This document shows, piece after piece, positions 31,173 through 42,920 of a stretch of DNA of 64,000 bases (within the stretch, counting starts at the first letter, position 1; the number at the start of each line of letters is the position of its first letter). The position numbers and the translations under genes are program-made. Source of the DNA: Viola odorata (taxonomy: Eukaryota; Streptophyta; Magnoliopsida; Malpighiales; Violaceae). The stretch covers positions 13,604,443 through 13,668,442 of the forward strand of contig OY829538.1 of the NCBI GenBank assembly GCA_963691705.1, written 5' to 3'. Under the pieces are notes generated by a model. It did no database searches, was not told the origin of the DNA, and saw nothing but the letters and a program-made list of their open reading frames with translations.

Positions 31173-33356
31173 ACTCTTCCTTTCTAATTAGAAGGCTACA
31201 ATGCTAAGAAAAATAAGGTAGGACGCCACTCCAACACTTCAACGAATAAGACTTGTAGAACTCTTCTGCTAGTATCGCTCGATAAGGCTGAATTCTTCTG
31301 CCAGCCCAGACAACTCCTCTTGGTCAAGAGACCAGCCAAGAAAGGTGTCCGCCCCATCATGCCTAGAATTGACTCTTTTCTGCTGCTTTTTTCCCATTTG
31401 CTCGAAAAGTATGGAATCCATACTGAAATCAATAGAATTACCATTCAAGATGTATCAATAGAATTCATACTTAAGCCAATGCTTGCCCTCAAACATGAAA
31501 AATAACAAAATCATGCAAAAATAGAAATAAAACCAGCAACCCATGTTTGGCTAAAAAACTACCTTAATACAGAAAATACATTGACACTTTACTCTTCAAA
31601 TCCATCATAGATTAACAAGGTCTATTCAATACTAAAAAACATCTCACTCATCATAACAGAACCACAATAGTTAGCTTTACACTCAAGAGAACAGTTGGAG
31701 GAGCAAATTCATTTGATTACATTTTCTTTGTCTATCCATTAGTCCGGAAATATACAGAGTTGCTGACACAAGAAAATGCAAACACATTTAAACAAAAAAT
31801 TTAAACATATAAGCACAGTTAGTTGCCAAGTCATGTCTGCATTGAGATATTTTCTTTGCCCAGTTTGGAGTCTTTATTGCACTGTTTCTTTCTTTTCCTT
31901 TTTCTCTTTTTCCTTTTTTTTCTTTTTTTTGGCAATGCTTTCTTTGAATATTTTCCTTCCTTTTCTTTGAAAATAATATAACACATAAAGTTCAAACAAT
32001 GGACACCCTCAGCTTAGCTTGTTCGGCTCGGTAGTAAGGGATTAGTTAAATACACTTCGGGGAGTTTCGCCTATTTAAGGGTGATGGTACTGAATTACCA
32101 ACACCGTGCAACCCCGTTGGTTCCAGTGGTGTCCACAATCACAAGCAAGGAATTTAAAGACTCATCAGGCAGTGCAAAATTAAAGACTGACAATTCTTAT
32201 ATATTTCTGGACAGTTCAATTTCTCTTGGTCATGACAGAAAACTACATTCTTGGTCAATTTCTTAGCCAAGAAAGTTTTCTGGTGTTCCTCCAACAATCA
32301 TCTTAGGTTCCAAGCTAACTGATCATGAATTTATAGTGATAAGTAAGAGTTATTGGTATTGAACATGTTACACTTATGGTTGCCTTGTTAATAAAGCATA
32401 GATTTAACTAGTGAAGTGTCATGGCATTTAAAGTGTTGAGGCAAATTTTAAGAAAAACATAGGGTTTTGATTTTCATGCATCACAGTGAAAACACAAAAT
32501 ATGCAAGGTATCCTAGAAACACACGAAAATCAAAAAACAAAAATCATCAAAATATTAAAAATGTAACCTAAAGCTGGAAAAATTAGCTAACATGTGCAAA
32601 AACATCTAAAACACAGTATATATACAAGACACATTGTCCTCAATATGTAGAAGAGGTAAACTCAAAAATAGAAAATGAAAAATAGAAAAAAAAATAAAAA
32701 AAAATGAAAAGAGACAACTTAGGGCAAGGTCATCAAGTAGAAGGTGGTGGAGCTTGATCATTGGGGAAGGTAGAGTCAAATTTGCTGGCGAGAGAAACAA
32801 TGGACTCCATGAGGGATGTTTGCAAAGCAGCTGCTCAATTCTTGTCAGCAATGAAGATTTGAAGGAGTTTGTTTATCTCTTTCTATTGGTCCAGAAGAGC
32901 TGCCATAAAACTAGGGGTAGGCCTCTATGTGGCAGAAGATGTAGCGGGATCCTCTTGGGCTGGTTTTTGGCCAAGAACATTCTCTTGGTCTCCCTGCTCC
33001 ATATTATTAAAGATGAAAAATCATTAGCAGACACAAGAGGAAGAGCAGTATTTATTCTAAACAAAATAAACTAAAGTAAAAACATGGGTTGCCTCTCATG
33101 TAACGCCCTTATTTATTATCTTGAGCTCGGCATTGCCCTTGTTTTATTATTAAACGACCTCTCCAAATTCTCTCCATGAACTAAGCTTGTCAGGACCCTT
33201 GGGTGGCATTCCCTTGACAACTCCTAAAGATGTAACTTGAAATGGATCAGGAGGTTGTTCAAGTTCAAATTTTGGTTATTCCTGCATCACAAATGGTGAG
33301 TCTTGGCTGCTGTAGACAATAGGAAACTCAAGAAAAGGGTCAGTCCAATTCATGGG
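31173..33356 (-). other. Athila-like 3' internal debris
   Basis: No coding region I can defend. 31173-31330 continues the inverted LTR-like homology. The rest is low-complexity A/T with occasional segments that resemble gypsy 3' non-coding DNA. On the minus strand 33350-33160 holds a fragment encoding VVKGMPPKGPDKLSSWREFG. Small frames at 31776, 32081, 32606 and 32754 have no motifs. Reverse transcriptase and integrase of this element are missing. Confidence 0.4.
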
Positions 33357-34194
33357 TTAAGGTGGTTCAGTTTCATGTAAAACTTCTAGAATCTCTATTA
33401 GTTTGTTCCCGTCTTCTTGGCTGAACTTGCTAGATATTACCACCGGTAGGGTGGCTTCTTGGCCAAGATGGACATGCTTCAAATGGTTTGAAGGTGTCTT
33501 GAGCGCAATATCTGGTGCCTGCACAATGAAAGGTAAGAGTTTATTATCAACTTGTGGAAGCTCAGAATTGATAGTACAATGAAATAAAGGTCCTAAAACA
33601 TTAAGCTCATCCACAGTTTCCAAGAGATCGTTGCAGATAACGAACTCCTTATTCATATTTGCTAGATTTTCTCCTTTAATTCATTTGCTAAGAGCAAAAT
33701 CAAGTGGGTTAGTCTCATTAAGTTCATAAACTTCATTAGTAGAGGGCTCGTAAACACCTATGCAGTTCAAGCTATGTATTTTGCTTGGGTGTTTGACTGC
33801 ATCATACATATTAAACATAATTATTTGGCCACAATACTCAAGAGAGAGACAACCATGATAAACATCAATCAAGGCCCTTGCAGTCCTTAGAAAGGGTTTG
33901 TCCAAGAGAACATCAGTGGTGTTTGAAGAGAGATTCATGTTAATGTCGACGATGTAGAAGTCCACGGAGTAGATGAATTGGTCAACTTGGACAAGAACAT
34001 CCTCGACAACTCCCTTGGGGTAGATGATGAATCGATCAACAAGTTGGATGACCACTCTAGTCTCCTTCATAGTTCCAATGCCCAGCCTCTCATATTTTGC
34101 CAGTGACAAGATGTTTATTCCTGCTTCCAATTCACACAAGGCCTTCTCGATTTTCTTGTTGCCTATCTTGCATAGAATATCGAACAATCCTTCT
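33357..34194 (-). pseudogene. Athila-like protease and pre-RT fragment
   Basis: Minus strand, 34187 to 33681: protease-like MFDILCKIG...CELEAGINILSLAKY, with Glu where the catalytic Asp belongs, then VLLDKPFLRTARALIDV, closely parallel to the fragment at 7228-7581. A stop separates it from 33656-33357, which contains LPVVISSKFSQEDGNKLIEI, the usual linker between gypsy protease and reverse transcriptase. The catalytic change and the stop mark it as dead. At about 34195 it meets LTR-like sequence. Confidence 0.78.
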
Positions 34195-34779
34195 TGGCTG
34201 GCAGAAAATTCTGAGCGATACTTGTAGAAGACTCCTACAGTGATTACGATTGCTGATCTTATTCGCAGAAGAGTTGTAGACTTCTAATCGGAGAACAAGA
34301 GTGATTAGATACAATTTAGAGTTTAATTAGGAATTATCTTATTTTATTTCTTTTTAGAGTTATTATTGGCAGTGGAGACTATATATACTCTGCCTAGGTT
34401 ATTTGAGAGGGGGAGAACGGCCAACAACCTCTCTTCTTCTCTTTTCTCTGGTTTTAGAGGTGTTTCTCCTGTCGTCTTCAACCTTGAAGACGCAGGGATT
34501 TTATATTTAAATAGTTTTACCGTTTTCTTTATTTTTCCCTTGTCTTTCTTTAACTAATATTTCTTATTCCTAGTAAAGGTAACTAGGTTATGATTCTAAG
34601 TTATTCGTGAGATCTAAATCGCTCTTCTTAATTTCTATGTTTGCATATATTTATTCTCTAAAATACTTGAACTTTCATATTAGGTTTATGTGTCTAATCA
34701 AGCTAGATTTTAATATCATACTGTCATTCCTCTTGGCCATGGATTATTGACCAAGAGGATCGAAGTAGACACCTAGCGC
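34195..34779 (+). repeat. LTR-like U3 segment, inverted copy of 30262-31330
   Basis: TTCTTGGCTGGCAGAA...GAGCGATAC, TAATCGGAGAACAAGAGTGATTAGATACAATTTAGAG and a TATA-like GACTATATATACTC (about 34377-34390) correspond to the reverse complement of 31330-30262. Its junction with the protease fragment at about 34195 is abrupt. It may be the 5' portion of the LTR whose remainder is 34780-35351. Confidence 0.5.
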
Positions 34780-35351
34780 TGACAGAACATCCACAAAACC
34801 GTTAGCAGAGAATAGTATTTAGGCTGAAGTCCCGAGTGACGCCAGAAGATTCTAGGCTTAGAATTGTCTTCCCCTAATCAATCATCAACCAATTTAGTAA
34901 ACCATTTAACCAGCAAGGTGCTAGTTAGTTAGGTATCATCTCTAAGCGTACCTAAGGTGATGTTGATTCAGGAGGGAAGTAGGAGTCATAAGCGTACATT
35001 GATTCTATAGCAACTCTATAAACTGGAAAGGAATATTTGTGAATCAATGATCAAATACTTATGGATCATAACTTTTCTTTAGCCTTTACTAGGAACCCTT
35101 TTTCATGTTTGTTTGTTCTTGACGTGTCTCTTGGCCAAGAATAATGTTCGTGGACTTTTTCCTTTTTATTTGCTTTTTCAATTCTTAGTTTTAAAACAAA
35201 AAACCTCCCATTCACCTAAGTATTTAATTCTGGCCTTTTATCTTATTTTAAGTCTACCCATTTTCTATGGATCGAACCTCTTACTACTATTTGAAATATC
35301 TTGTAGGTATTGATAAGTTGTATTTATTTTTGACGGATTCGACACCCATCA
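34780..35351 (+). repeat. Direct repeat 1 (LTR-like) of the nested element
   Basis: Contains CCGTTAGCAG, AGTATTTAGG, ATTGTCTTCCCCTAATCAAT and the conserved end TTCGACACCCATCA, shared with 36888-37412. The copies differ by many substitutions and small indels, so this is old. Confidence 0.7.
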
Positions 35352-35397
35352 AATTTTGGCACCGTTGTTGAGGAATCGTTCAGTCTTGACCAAGATA

Positions 35398-36347
35398 GAA
35401 GCCCAAATTTTTCTCTTCTATCCATTTTCTTTTTTTCTCTTTCCATTCTTCTTTTCTTTATTGGCTAATTTTAATTCTTACTCTCAATTCAACTCTGCTC
35501 CTCAATGCTTTAATGCAGGTAATTTTGAAGGTTATATGACCGGCTATGAAGGATGCTATGGTCCGCCACAATAGGGATATAATCCGTATTACAATCCATA
35601 CACATCTAATCAATATCCCGCTGGATGAAACCAACAAAATTTCAATTATGGAGTTCAACCTAATCCTAATTATCAATATTCTCAAGCTCCACATGTTGAT
35701 CATTGACGCCAGGAACATATGGCGACACTAGTAGTTCTGCATGAACAAGTCGAATCCCTTTTATTGGAACGTAGATGCCAGAATCTATGGCAACACTTGC
35801 AGTCCTGCATGAACAAGTCAAATCCCTTTTATTGGAACGTAGACACCAGGAATCTATGGCGGTAGTAGCAGTCATGAAAGAACAAATCAACTCCCTCTTT
35901 AAGGATTATCAGATATGCAAATCTTCAGATTCCGAACTCAACATGGGGTATGATGCTAATGATGTCACCTTGCAAAGTGACACAATTCTGCCAGACTGTC
36001 TTGACTCAAGTCTTGACCAAGAAGAATGTCTAGAATTTGAGGAAGAAATTGTTATCCAGCCAGACCAGCCAGATCAACTCCAAAACCATTCTAACACTTC
36101 ACTAGAGCAGGAGTTGAAGGTTTTAGAGGGTTTTCATTGCATCGAGCCAGAGGAGAGCATGAGGAATATTGAGAAAGAGATAAAAGTGGTCATCAAACCA
36201 ACAACGGTTGTGTGTGAAAGAGAAGTTCTAAAACTTTTTGATTTTATTGATCCTTTCATTGAATCTCTCTACACTCGCAACCAATTTTTTCTATTTATTT
36301 TGCAGAAACCTAAATTAAAATTTAAATCATGTAATGGTTCACTGTAG
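35398..36347 (+). pseudogene. Gag-N-terminus-like ORF of the nested element
   Basis: The best open part is 35775-36347 (190 codons): LAVLHEQVKSLLLERR, then an acidic stretch (DQEECLEFEEEIVIQPDQPD) and ELKVLEGFHCIEPEESM. Upstream, 35700-35895 consists of about three tandem copies of a 69-bp unit (CTGCATGAACAAGTC...TTATTGGAACGTAG), one with a 1-nt deletion that breaks the frame. No capsid or enzyme motif is visible. Confidence 0.4.
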
Positions 36348-36887
36348 AATACCTTGCTTGAAGACCATGAACTACATGGGATCATTATCATCAAACTTTG
36401 GGCATTGAAAGCATTTAGTAGTATTGGTTGATGAGTGTTGCTCGAAAAGTCGAGTCTAAGACTATAAACGAAGGCGTTGCTTGGGAGGAAACCCATATTT
36501 TTACTTTATTTTATTTTGTTTTAATGAAGCACGATCTCTCCTTAGAAATTATTGATGATTTTGAATTATTCTTGTGCTAGGTTGAACAAGTAACAAAAAC
36601 TGATTCCAACAGACTCTTGGCCAAGATTTTTTTTAGACAGGAAGCGAGTCTGGACCAAGAGGCAAACACGATTCTTGGCCAAGAAGATATCCTTGGCTAA
36701 GGACAACCAGTAGAGGCAGATTCTCTACAGAACACCTTGCTCCACACCATCACCTCCTTGAATCAACAGTTTGAAGTTGCCTTTCCACCTCAACCAGAAA
36801 TTTGACTATCTTTTCCCCATCCAATCCAGCTCCACCCTCTCCACCACCTTTTGTTAATGACCTTTCCCTAAGTTGTTTTTCTTCCGC

Positions 36888-37412
36888 TGATAGAATATCC
36901 GCGAAACCGTTAGCAGGGAATAGTATTTAGGTTGAAGTCCCGACTGACGCTCGAGGATTCTAGGCTTAGAATTGTCTTCCCCTAATCAATCATCAACCAA
37001 TTTAGTAAACCGTTTAACCAGCAAGGTGCTAGTTGGTTAGGCATCATCTCTAAGCGTACCTGAGATGATATTGATACAGAAGGGAGGTAGGAGTCATAAG
37101 CGTACCTTGATTCTATAGCAACTCTGTAAACTGGAAAGGAATATTTGTGAATCAATGATCAAATACTTATGAATCATAACTTTGATTTAGCCTTTACTAG
37201 GAACCATTTTTTTCTGTTTGTTCGTTCTTGACCTGTCTCTTGTCCAAGAATATTTTCCTTTTTATTTTCTTTTTCAATTCTTAGTTTTAAAATAAAAAAA
37301 CCCCCATTCACCTAAGTGTTTTAAGTCCACCCATTCTCTGTGGATCACTATTTGCAATCTTTTGTAGGTATTTATAAGTTGTATTTATTTTTTAGGGATT
37401 CGACACCCATCA
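36888..37412 (+). repeat. Direct repeat 2 (LTR-like) of the nested element
   Basis: Starts TGATAGAATATCCGCG, ends TTCGACACCCATCA; 525 bp, shorter than repeat 1 through small deletions near 37250-37330. It is followed by GGTTCCTTGATCC, not by a primer site. Confidence 0.7.
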
Positions 37413-39110
37413 GGTTCCTTGATCCGTGCACTTCTCTAGAAGCCTAGACTGAAACATTGAGTCAAATTAACCTATTCAACTCTTGCAAGTTTCTTTTTGT
37501 TAGAACATAAACCTTTAAGAAATTTAGCATAACTAGGAATTTCAACAATTAAATCAAGCATAGGCATGTTAATCGCCACTTTTTTTAAACATATCTATAA
37601 ATTCCATTTCCTCTTTCTCCCTTTTGGTCTTTGCAGGCGTAGGTGGAAAGGGTGGAGGGTCATTGTCATATTCTTCTTTCTGTTTTGCAGCCTCTGCTGC
37701 TTTCTTGGCCTCCTCTGCTTTCCTAGCTGCTTCTTTAGTCAAGAAGGTTTCTTCCGATGCTAGGATAATCTCTACTTCTGGCAACTCCTCCTCTTCCTCC
37801 TCTATTATTTGTTTTGGCATCTTATACTTATACTTTCTCTCAAATTCCATCACCTCTTCCTTGTTCTTATGCCTCGGCCACTCTCGCTCATATGCTATTG
37901 TTTCTTTCCTCTCCGGTAGATCTACACCACTCCTCAAACTGATCGAGCTGACATTATATATAGAGTTACCCACAGTATTGGAGGGCAATCTTCTTTGCTG
38001 ATTTTGGTGGCTTTCCTCTAGCTGGTTGAATTGTTTCTGCATCTCTATCAAAGTGGGTGCCAAAGTCGCTTGCGTGTTTGCTTGAGCAACTTGCTTGGCC
38101 TGAATAATGTTCAAAGTGTCTTCAATGGAAGGCCCAGCTATTTCTAACTGTTGTGGAGCTTCTGGTAGTTGAAGAGACGCATTAGTTTAGTTCTAGGGTG
38201 GTTTATGGATGAAGGTTTGGAGGTTGAATGGGGGTTGTTGTGACTGGTTATGAGGTATTTGGTTGTTATGGGGCTCATTCTGGGTCCAGCAGAAATTTGG
38301 ATGATTTCCCCAGCAAGGGTTATAGTTGTTGGAGTATGGATTGTTGTTGGGAGGGTATTTGTTTTGCTACCTTTGGTTGTAACCTTAAGTCGCGTTTAAT
38401 TGAGCAGTGGTCTCCTCTAGTGCTGCAGGTTGTAACATGGAACATTGATTGGTATGGTGGTCAAATTGCAGCATATCCCGCAAACACTCATAGTTGCGCT
38501 TTGGTTGCTTTCTTGGCCAAGAACACATATAGAAAGATTTTGCATAAAGTTAGCAATATTAGCAAGATCATGTTCTAAAGCAATTGAGTTCAAAGAAGAG
38601 ATAGGGTTAGATCGCTCTACTGAGCTGTTGTTATGGCAATTTTCAGCCATGGATCGAAGCAACAGTTTGTCTCGAGTTGGAGTTTGATCTTGCAAAACTC
38701 CTCCAACTGCAGCGTCAACTCTTTCTCTGTCCTTCTGACTCATCCCATCATAGAAGTACTGAATCAGAGCGTGATTAGTCACTCCATGGGTTGGACAGAT
38801 GTCCTAAAGATCTTTAAACCTCTAGTAGTATTCTCCAAAGCTCTCATTTCCTCTCTATTGAATGGAAACGAGATTCTTCCTAGCTGCTCTAGCCTTGCTT
38901 GCATTCCAGTACTTGTTCAAAAAGGTTGCTGACATTTGAGACCAAGTATTGATGGTGTTGTGGGGTAAACTTTAGAACCAGTTTTTCGCCGAGTCCTCCA
39001 ATGACCATGTAAAATCTTTCAACTTAGCTCTCTCTATAGGAACTTCTCGAGGCTTGAGTGCATCACATTCCAAGTGAAAATTCCTTAGATGGATGTGAGG
39101 ATTCTGATTA
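37413..39110 (-). pseudogene. Athila-like gag fragment
   Basis: Minus strand. About 39060-38780: LKPREVPIERAKLKDFTWSL followed by W-F and ...INTWSQMSATFLNKY, the Retrotrans_gag core, with in-frame stops. 38782-38417: TNHALIQYFYDGMSQKDRE with DAAVGG, then a Cys-containing stretch, CGICCNL, without a full knuckle. 38114-37569: the SISLRSGVDLP signature, Glu- and Ala/Lys-rich segments (KEAARKAEEAKKAAEAAK), ending near 37430 with ...IPSYAKFLKGLC. It continues logically into the protease at 34187, with the short LTR element inserted between. Multiple stops make it inactive. Confidence 0.8.
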
Positions 39111-40706
39111 GAGCATTAAATGTCATATTTTCATCATCCTTTCTACCCCTTTTTAGGATGATGATACTGCTAATTCTTGGCTTTTCTACTCCTTTTTGTA
39201 GACAATAGATTTGAGAAGTTGATTATTGAAAAGGAGATGAAAATACCCATTTAGAGCATACTTTGGTGGAAAGCAATCCTTCCCCCAGGCCTGAGATAAG
39301 GAGAGCCGAAAGTGACGTTGACTAAGGTCAACTGGATTTATGAAGATATGGGCCTAGGCCTGAACTTCAACTTAAGCGTGTCTTGTTAGCTGCTGTGCTT
39401 CCAGAAGGGATATTTTGCAGACTTCTAGCTTCTACTCCAGCTAGAAGTCTCATTGATAATTAAACTCTTTTAATTAATTTAGGAAATTTAAACAAGATAT
39501 TCTTGGATTTTATCATTATCACTTTAGATTTTGAAAACGTTTAGAAGAATATTTAGAACAACCGCTGGACAGAGGCTTCCTCTCCTTCTTCTTCTTCTTC
39601 TCTGTTCTCTCTTTCCACCATTGTTGGGAGCTTAAAACCTATATTTGCTTTGCTTTCCTTTAATTAATTAAATCTCGTTTTATGCTTTCAATCTTTTCTA
39701 TTTATTTATTATGATGATGCTAGGCTACTTTCTATTTCTTTGTAAGGATTCATCTTTTCTATTTGTTTTGATTAAATGTCGAGTTATTCCTATTTCTATT
39801 GAAGCCTAATCAACTACAATTAGGGTTTGAATAACTACAGTCTTCTCTTGATACCCTGGTTATTAGAACCAGACCGGACCAGCTGGTTTAACCGGCCATT
39901 TTCACCTTTCCGGTCCGATTCAGCTATCGGACCGGATTTGCCTCTGACCCGGGTTGGACCGGACGAACCGGTAGGTTTTTTCCCGAACTGGTGAACCGGC
40001 CGGTTTTCAATTAAACCGGCTGGTTCGATGACGTGTCAAAACGACGCCGTTTTGACAAGGCCCATAACGACGCCGTTTTGACAAGGCCCATAACGACGCC
40101 ATTTTGACACACCCCATCAGCCCAGATTAGAGCCAAAGGAAAACGGCACCATTTTGAGACGACCCAAAACGACGCCGTTTTGCTTATTTTTATTTTAATA
40201 TTAAAATTTTCAAAACGGCGTCGTTTTGACACATCCCAAAACGGCGCCGTTTTTCTTCTTTTTCAATTTTAATAATAAATTTTGATATATTATAAAATGC
40301 TACAGTAAAAACCAGCCGGTTCAATCCGGGTTAATCTGGTTTAATCGTCTAAGATTGAACGGTTTAATGTGTGAACGGTTCCGGACGGACCAACATCTAC
40401 AATCCGGTCGAACCCGGTTCAACCTAGTTGAACCACCAAATTTTCATTTCCGGTTCGCTGTCTGGTCTGGTTCTGATAACACTGCTTGATACTTTGGAGT
40501 CTACATTGTAGAGAGAGATATGAAGGCTGCTATCTGATTGACGGATCAAAATAGAGAACGGATAGAGCATAGTTTATAAGAGTAGACGCTTCTCTCTCCC
40601 AGACTTGGGATAAAGTCTCTCACAGCATATTAATCAGTCACTTTCTTAGACCTGATAGAGTAACCTCTTCAGGTCAGAAAGTAGGCCAAGGATTCTTAAT
40701 AGGTGA
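39111..40706. repeat. LTR-like sequence of an unidentified gypsy element (contains a hAT MITE)
   Basis: No gene. The segment starts around AATGTCATATTTTCATCATCC (39117) after the gag fragment and ends at the Tat-2 LTR. Pyrimidine-rich leader-like sequence (CTTCTTCTTCTTCTTCTCTG) occurs near 39580. I found no second copy in the window, so the element type is open. Confidence 0.35.
39855..40484. mobile_element. hAT-type MITE with CAGTGTTATCAGAACC end
   Basis: Ends CCTGGTTATTAGAACCAGACC and complement CAGTGTTATCAGAACCAGACC; perfect 8-bp duplication CTTGATAC at 39847-39854 and 40485-40492. The 630-bp interior is rich in CCGG and contains tandem copies of AACGACGCCGTTTTGACAAG (about 40038-40115) and further AAACGGCGCCGTTTT palindromes. 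No transposase. It is a different family from the TAGGGATG elements. Confidence 0.9.
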
Positions 40707-41206
40707 TGATAAGATTCGGACTTCTAGGGAAGCGGGGTAGAAATTATGGCCGTCTGAAGTCACTGTAGCGACAGTCCGTCGTACCTGCAAAGCGCCGGAG
40801 GGGGGCCCCGACGTAGACACTCCAATGCTTAAGTTAGTATGGCTATGAAATTTGGCAGAGATTTGGTATTAATCTTCGTCTTACCTTTGATCTGGAAGCG
40901 AGGGGTATTTATAGGCAAAAGAAAGGGCGTTACCCTAGGTGTGGGCGTTATCGATGGGAGATAACGCCCAGGATGACGTCAGCTTACGTTAGCCGGATAA
41001 GATATCGCGAATGAGATATCGCCAATGAGACGCGGTCGGGGTCACCTGGGATGGGATGACGTTGTGTCGGTCCCCCCCGCTGATGTCGACCATCCCCGGG
41101 GTTCCTTGGCCTAACGTGGGCGATAACCGGAGGTCGTCGTCAGTCAAGGTCTTTGACTTTGGGTGAGAAGACGAATATACCCTTGGTGTTTCATTAATTG
41201 TTATCA
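40707..41206 (-). repeat. LTR of Tat-2 (3' LTR)
   Basis: 500 bp, TGATAAGATTCGG...AATTGTTATCA. It shares with the Tat-1 LTR the segment GTACCTGCAAAGCGCCGGAG and a minus-strand TATA (CCTATAAATACC complement at 40904-40915). Left neighbour GGTGA; the partner flank is outside the window. Confidence 0.85.
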
Positions 41207-42002
41207 TAAGCCCAACTAAAAACTAGCCCGAGTGTTTACCAAGGGCTTTCTTCCCGGGCATCTGGAGGAACGTTACTTCTCTTGCGCCGCGTTAGGTTCG
41301 TGAGAATCTCAGAGTTTTTCTGACTCCTTTGTTAGTTCCTTAGTGCTGGATATGCGATAGCGAAGCGGATAACGAGAACCGACCTCCTGCGGTAACTATC
41401 GGTCACAGAGAGGGCGCTCATACGATTAATGCCGTCATGGTAGAGTTTTCCGGCGTTATCCCTTCAGAGCTCCGAATATCGTTCTGGAGGCGATACTGTC
41501 TCGTTTTTCCTGTACAGTCTCAAATTTTGTCACGTTAGTGAAAATATCATGCAACGATAGATGTTAATTACCCTTAGAGGCTTTCACTCGCCCATATCGG
41601 GGAGTCGTCGATATCGCCTTTTTCATCCAAACTCGTAGGATTCAGCCTTGCTGCATGCCGCCTGCAATACTGACGTAGTCTCCCGTCATGAACTACCTAC
41701 AACTTGTGCGGTCTTACGCCGTAGCTACCGGCAATATTGGTGCAGTTTTACGCTGTGGGTCACCTACAAGTTGTGAGGTCTTTTATGTTCTTTCTAGCTT
41801 TAATCCCTACTCCACTTGAGTGCCTTGGGCATTTATCAGGAGTTCCGCACTAGCCTTTTCCTCCGGCTGCTTCAGGATAACGGGATGGCTCAATTTTCGA
41901 GGCGTGCCTTTGCGAGCGGCTATTACTTTGGATCTATAAATGCGATCCTTTTTTCAGTGCAGATTCCTCACACTCTCTCTGCTTCTCATTTTCCATTTCT
42001 TC
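41207..42002 (+). promoter_or_regulatory. 3' LTR-proximal spacer with antisense promoter of unit C
   Basis: Non-coding in element orientation. The first 45 bases (AGCCCAACTAAAAACTAGCC, then AGTGTTTACC) are conserved with Tat-1 at 12737. A TATA-like TCTATAAAT at 41933-41941 precedes the ATG of unit C by about 62 bases. Nothing else is recognisable. Confidence 0.45.
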
Positions 42003-42392
42003 ATGGAAGATCTCACTAGAAACTTTTTGATTTCCAAAGCCTTAACCCTCAAGAATCTCACTGAGGGTGACGTCAGCTTCCTGGAGAACATGCTGATGAA
42101 GACGGGTGAGGACATGCTGGAGCTCCGGGGAATGATGACCCCCATTCAGTCCATGATCGGGGCTACTACCATGGAGGACTTCAATCCCATCGGGAATGTT
42201 TCCAAGTTAGCCATTGTCGTCTGTCGCATCGATGTTACCATCGCCATGCTGCAGCAGAGGAAAGACCTGCTGAACTGCTGCCTGAAGAGCATGAGGAGTA
42301 CCTCTTCTGAGCTGACCTCTGTGGTGGAGGCCTTGAGGGATATCCCCACCCTGCTGGTGGATGATGATAATGATGCCGGGTCTCGAGCTTGA
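42003..42392 (+). CDS. Antisense unit C of Tat-2, 129 aa, unknown function
   Basis: MEDLTRNFLISKALTLKNLT... to ...DDDNDAGSRA. I chose the ATG at 42003 because homology with Tat-1 begins there, not at the longer upstream frame. The protein is predicted mostly helical: repeated Leu/Met spacing (ENMLMKTGEDMLELRGMM), a Cys pair in LNCCLKSMR, and an acidic tail. AATAAA follows at 42475-42480. It is the unit closest to the 3' LTR and lies antisense to the element. No family recognised; conservation between Tat-1 and Tat-2 (about half of residues by eye) is the evidence that it was a real gene. Confidence 0.6.
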   Translation: MEDLTRNFLISKALTLKNLTEGDVSFLENMLMKTGEDMLELRGMMTPIQSMIGATTMEDFNPIGNVSKLAIVVCRIDVTIAMLQQRKDLLNCCLKSMRSTSSELTSVVEALRDIPTLLVDDDNDAGSRA

Positions 42393-42920
42393 AGGCTTGC
42401 CGCTGTGCCTTCTTTTTTGTTTTTCCTTTATATGTATTATGTACGAGGACGTATGCCTAGGCCGCCAGGCCGTAAATAAACTTTTATCATTATAAATCTT
42501 GCTATTTCTTTCCTTTTTGGGGCGTTAGCCCTTGCATCGATTGAGGGTTGTGTCAGCCCAACTGAAAATGAGTCTGCTATTGGCTAAATTTCTGTAGCAT
42601 TTATTCTTCTTTTCTGCCAGGTGGCAATGGTTGCTCTGGCGAACCGTTCTGTACTAATCATGTGCCGCTTCTTTGGTATCAACTGATTGGGCGGTTTTTT
42701 GGTGTTTTTTGATTTTTGAAAAGTCCCAAGCAGGCGTGATCAAAGGATTTGATTCTGCCATTATGGTTGATCTTCTCGAGATGCATTAAATTATCCTCCC
42801 TCCATGTGCAGGAAAAATTTGAAGAGTCTCGCCACTTCGGCTATTTATGGGAAGTTCTTCTCTTTTTTCCTAATCATCTTCTTCCTTGCATTTTCTTGCT
42901 GCTACTGATATTCGTCTCTC

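Larger units (their letters stand above)
34780..37412 (+). mobile_element. Nested short LTR element, Athila-type primer site
   Basis: Two direct repeats, 34780-35351 (572 bp) and 36888-37412 (525 bp), start TGAyAGAAyATCC and end GACACCCATCA. Right after the first is TTGGCACCGTTGTTGAGGA (35356-35374), a degenerate version of the Asp-tRNA primer site of Athila elements. The 1.5-kb interior encodes only a gag-N-terminus-like ORF. It splits an older Athila remnant (protease left, gag right). No matching target duplication (AGCGC versus GGTTC) and no good polypurine tract were found, so the ends are tentative. Confidence 0.6.

Noticed and set aside
31776..33074. Several short frames (31776, 32081, 32606, 32754)
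   Set aside because: Low-complexity, mutually overlapping and without motifs, in degraded retroelement sequence.
40011..40232. 73-codon minus-strand frame
   Set aside because: It is built from AACGACGCCGTTTTGACAAG tandem units inside a MITE.
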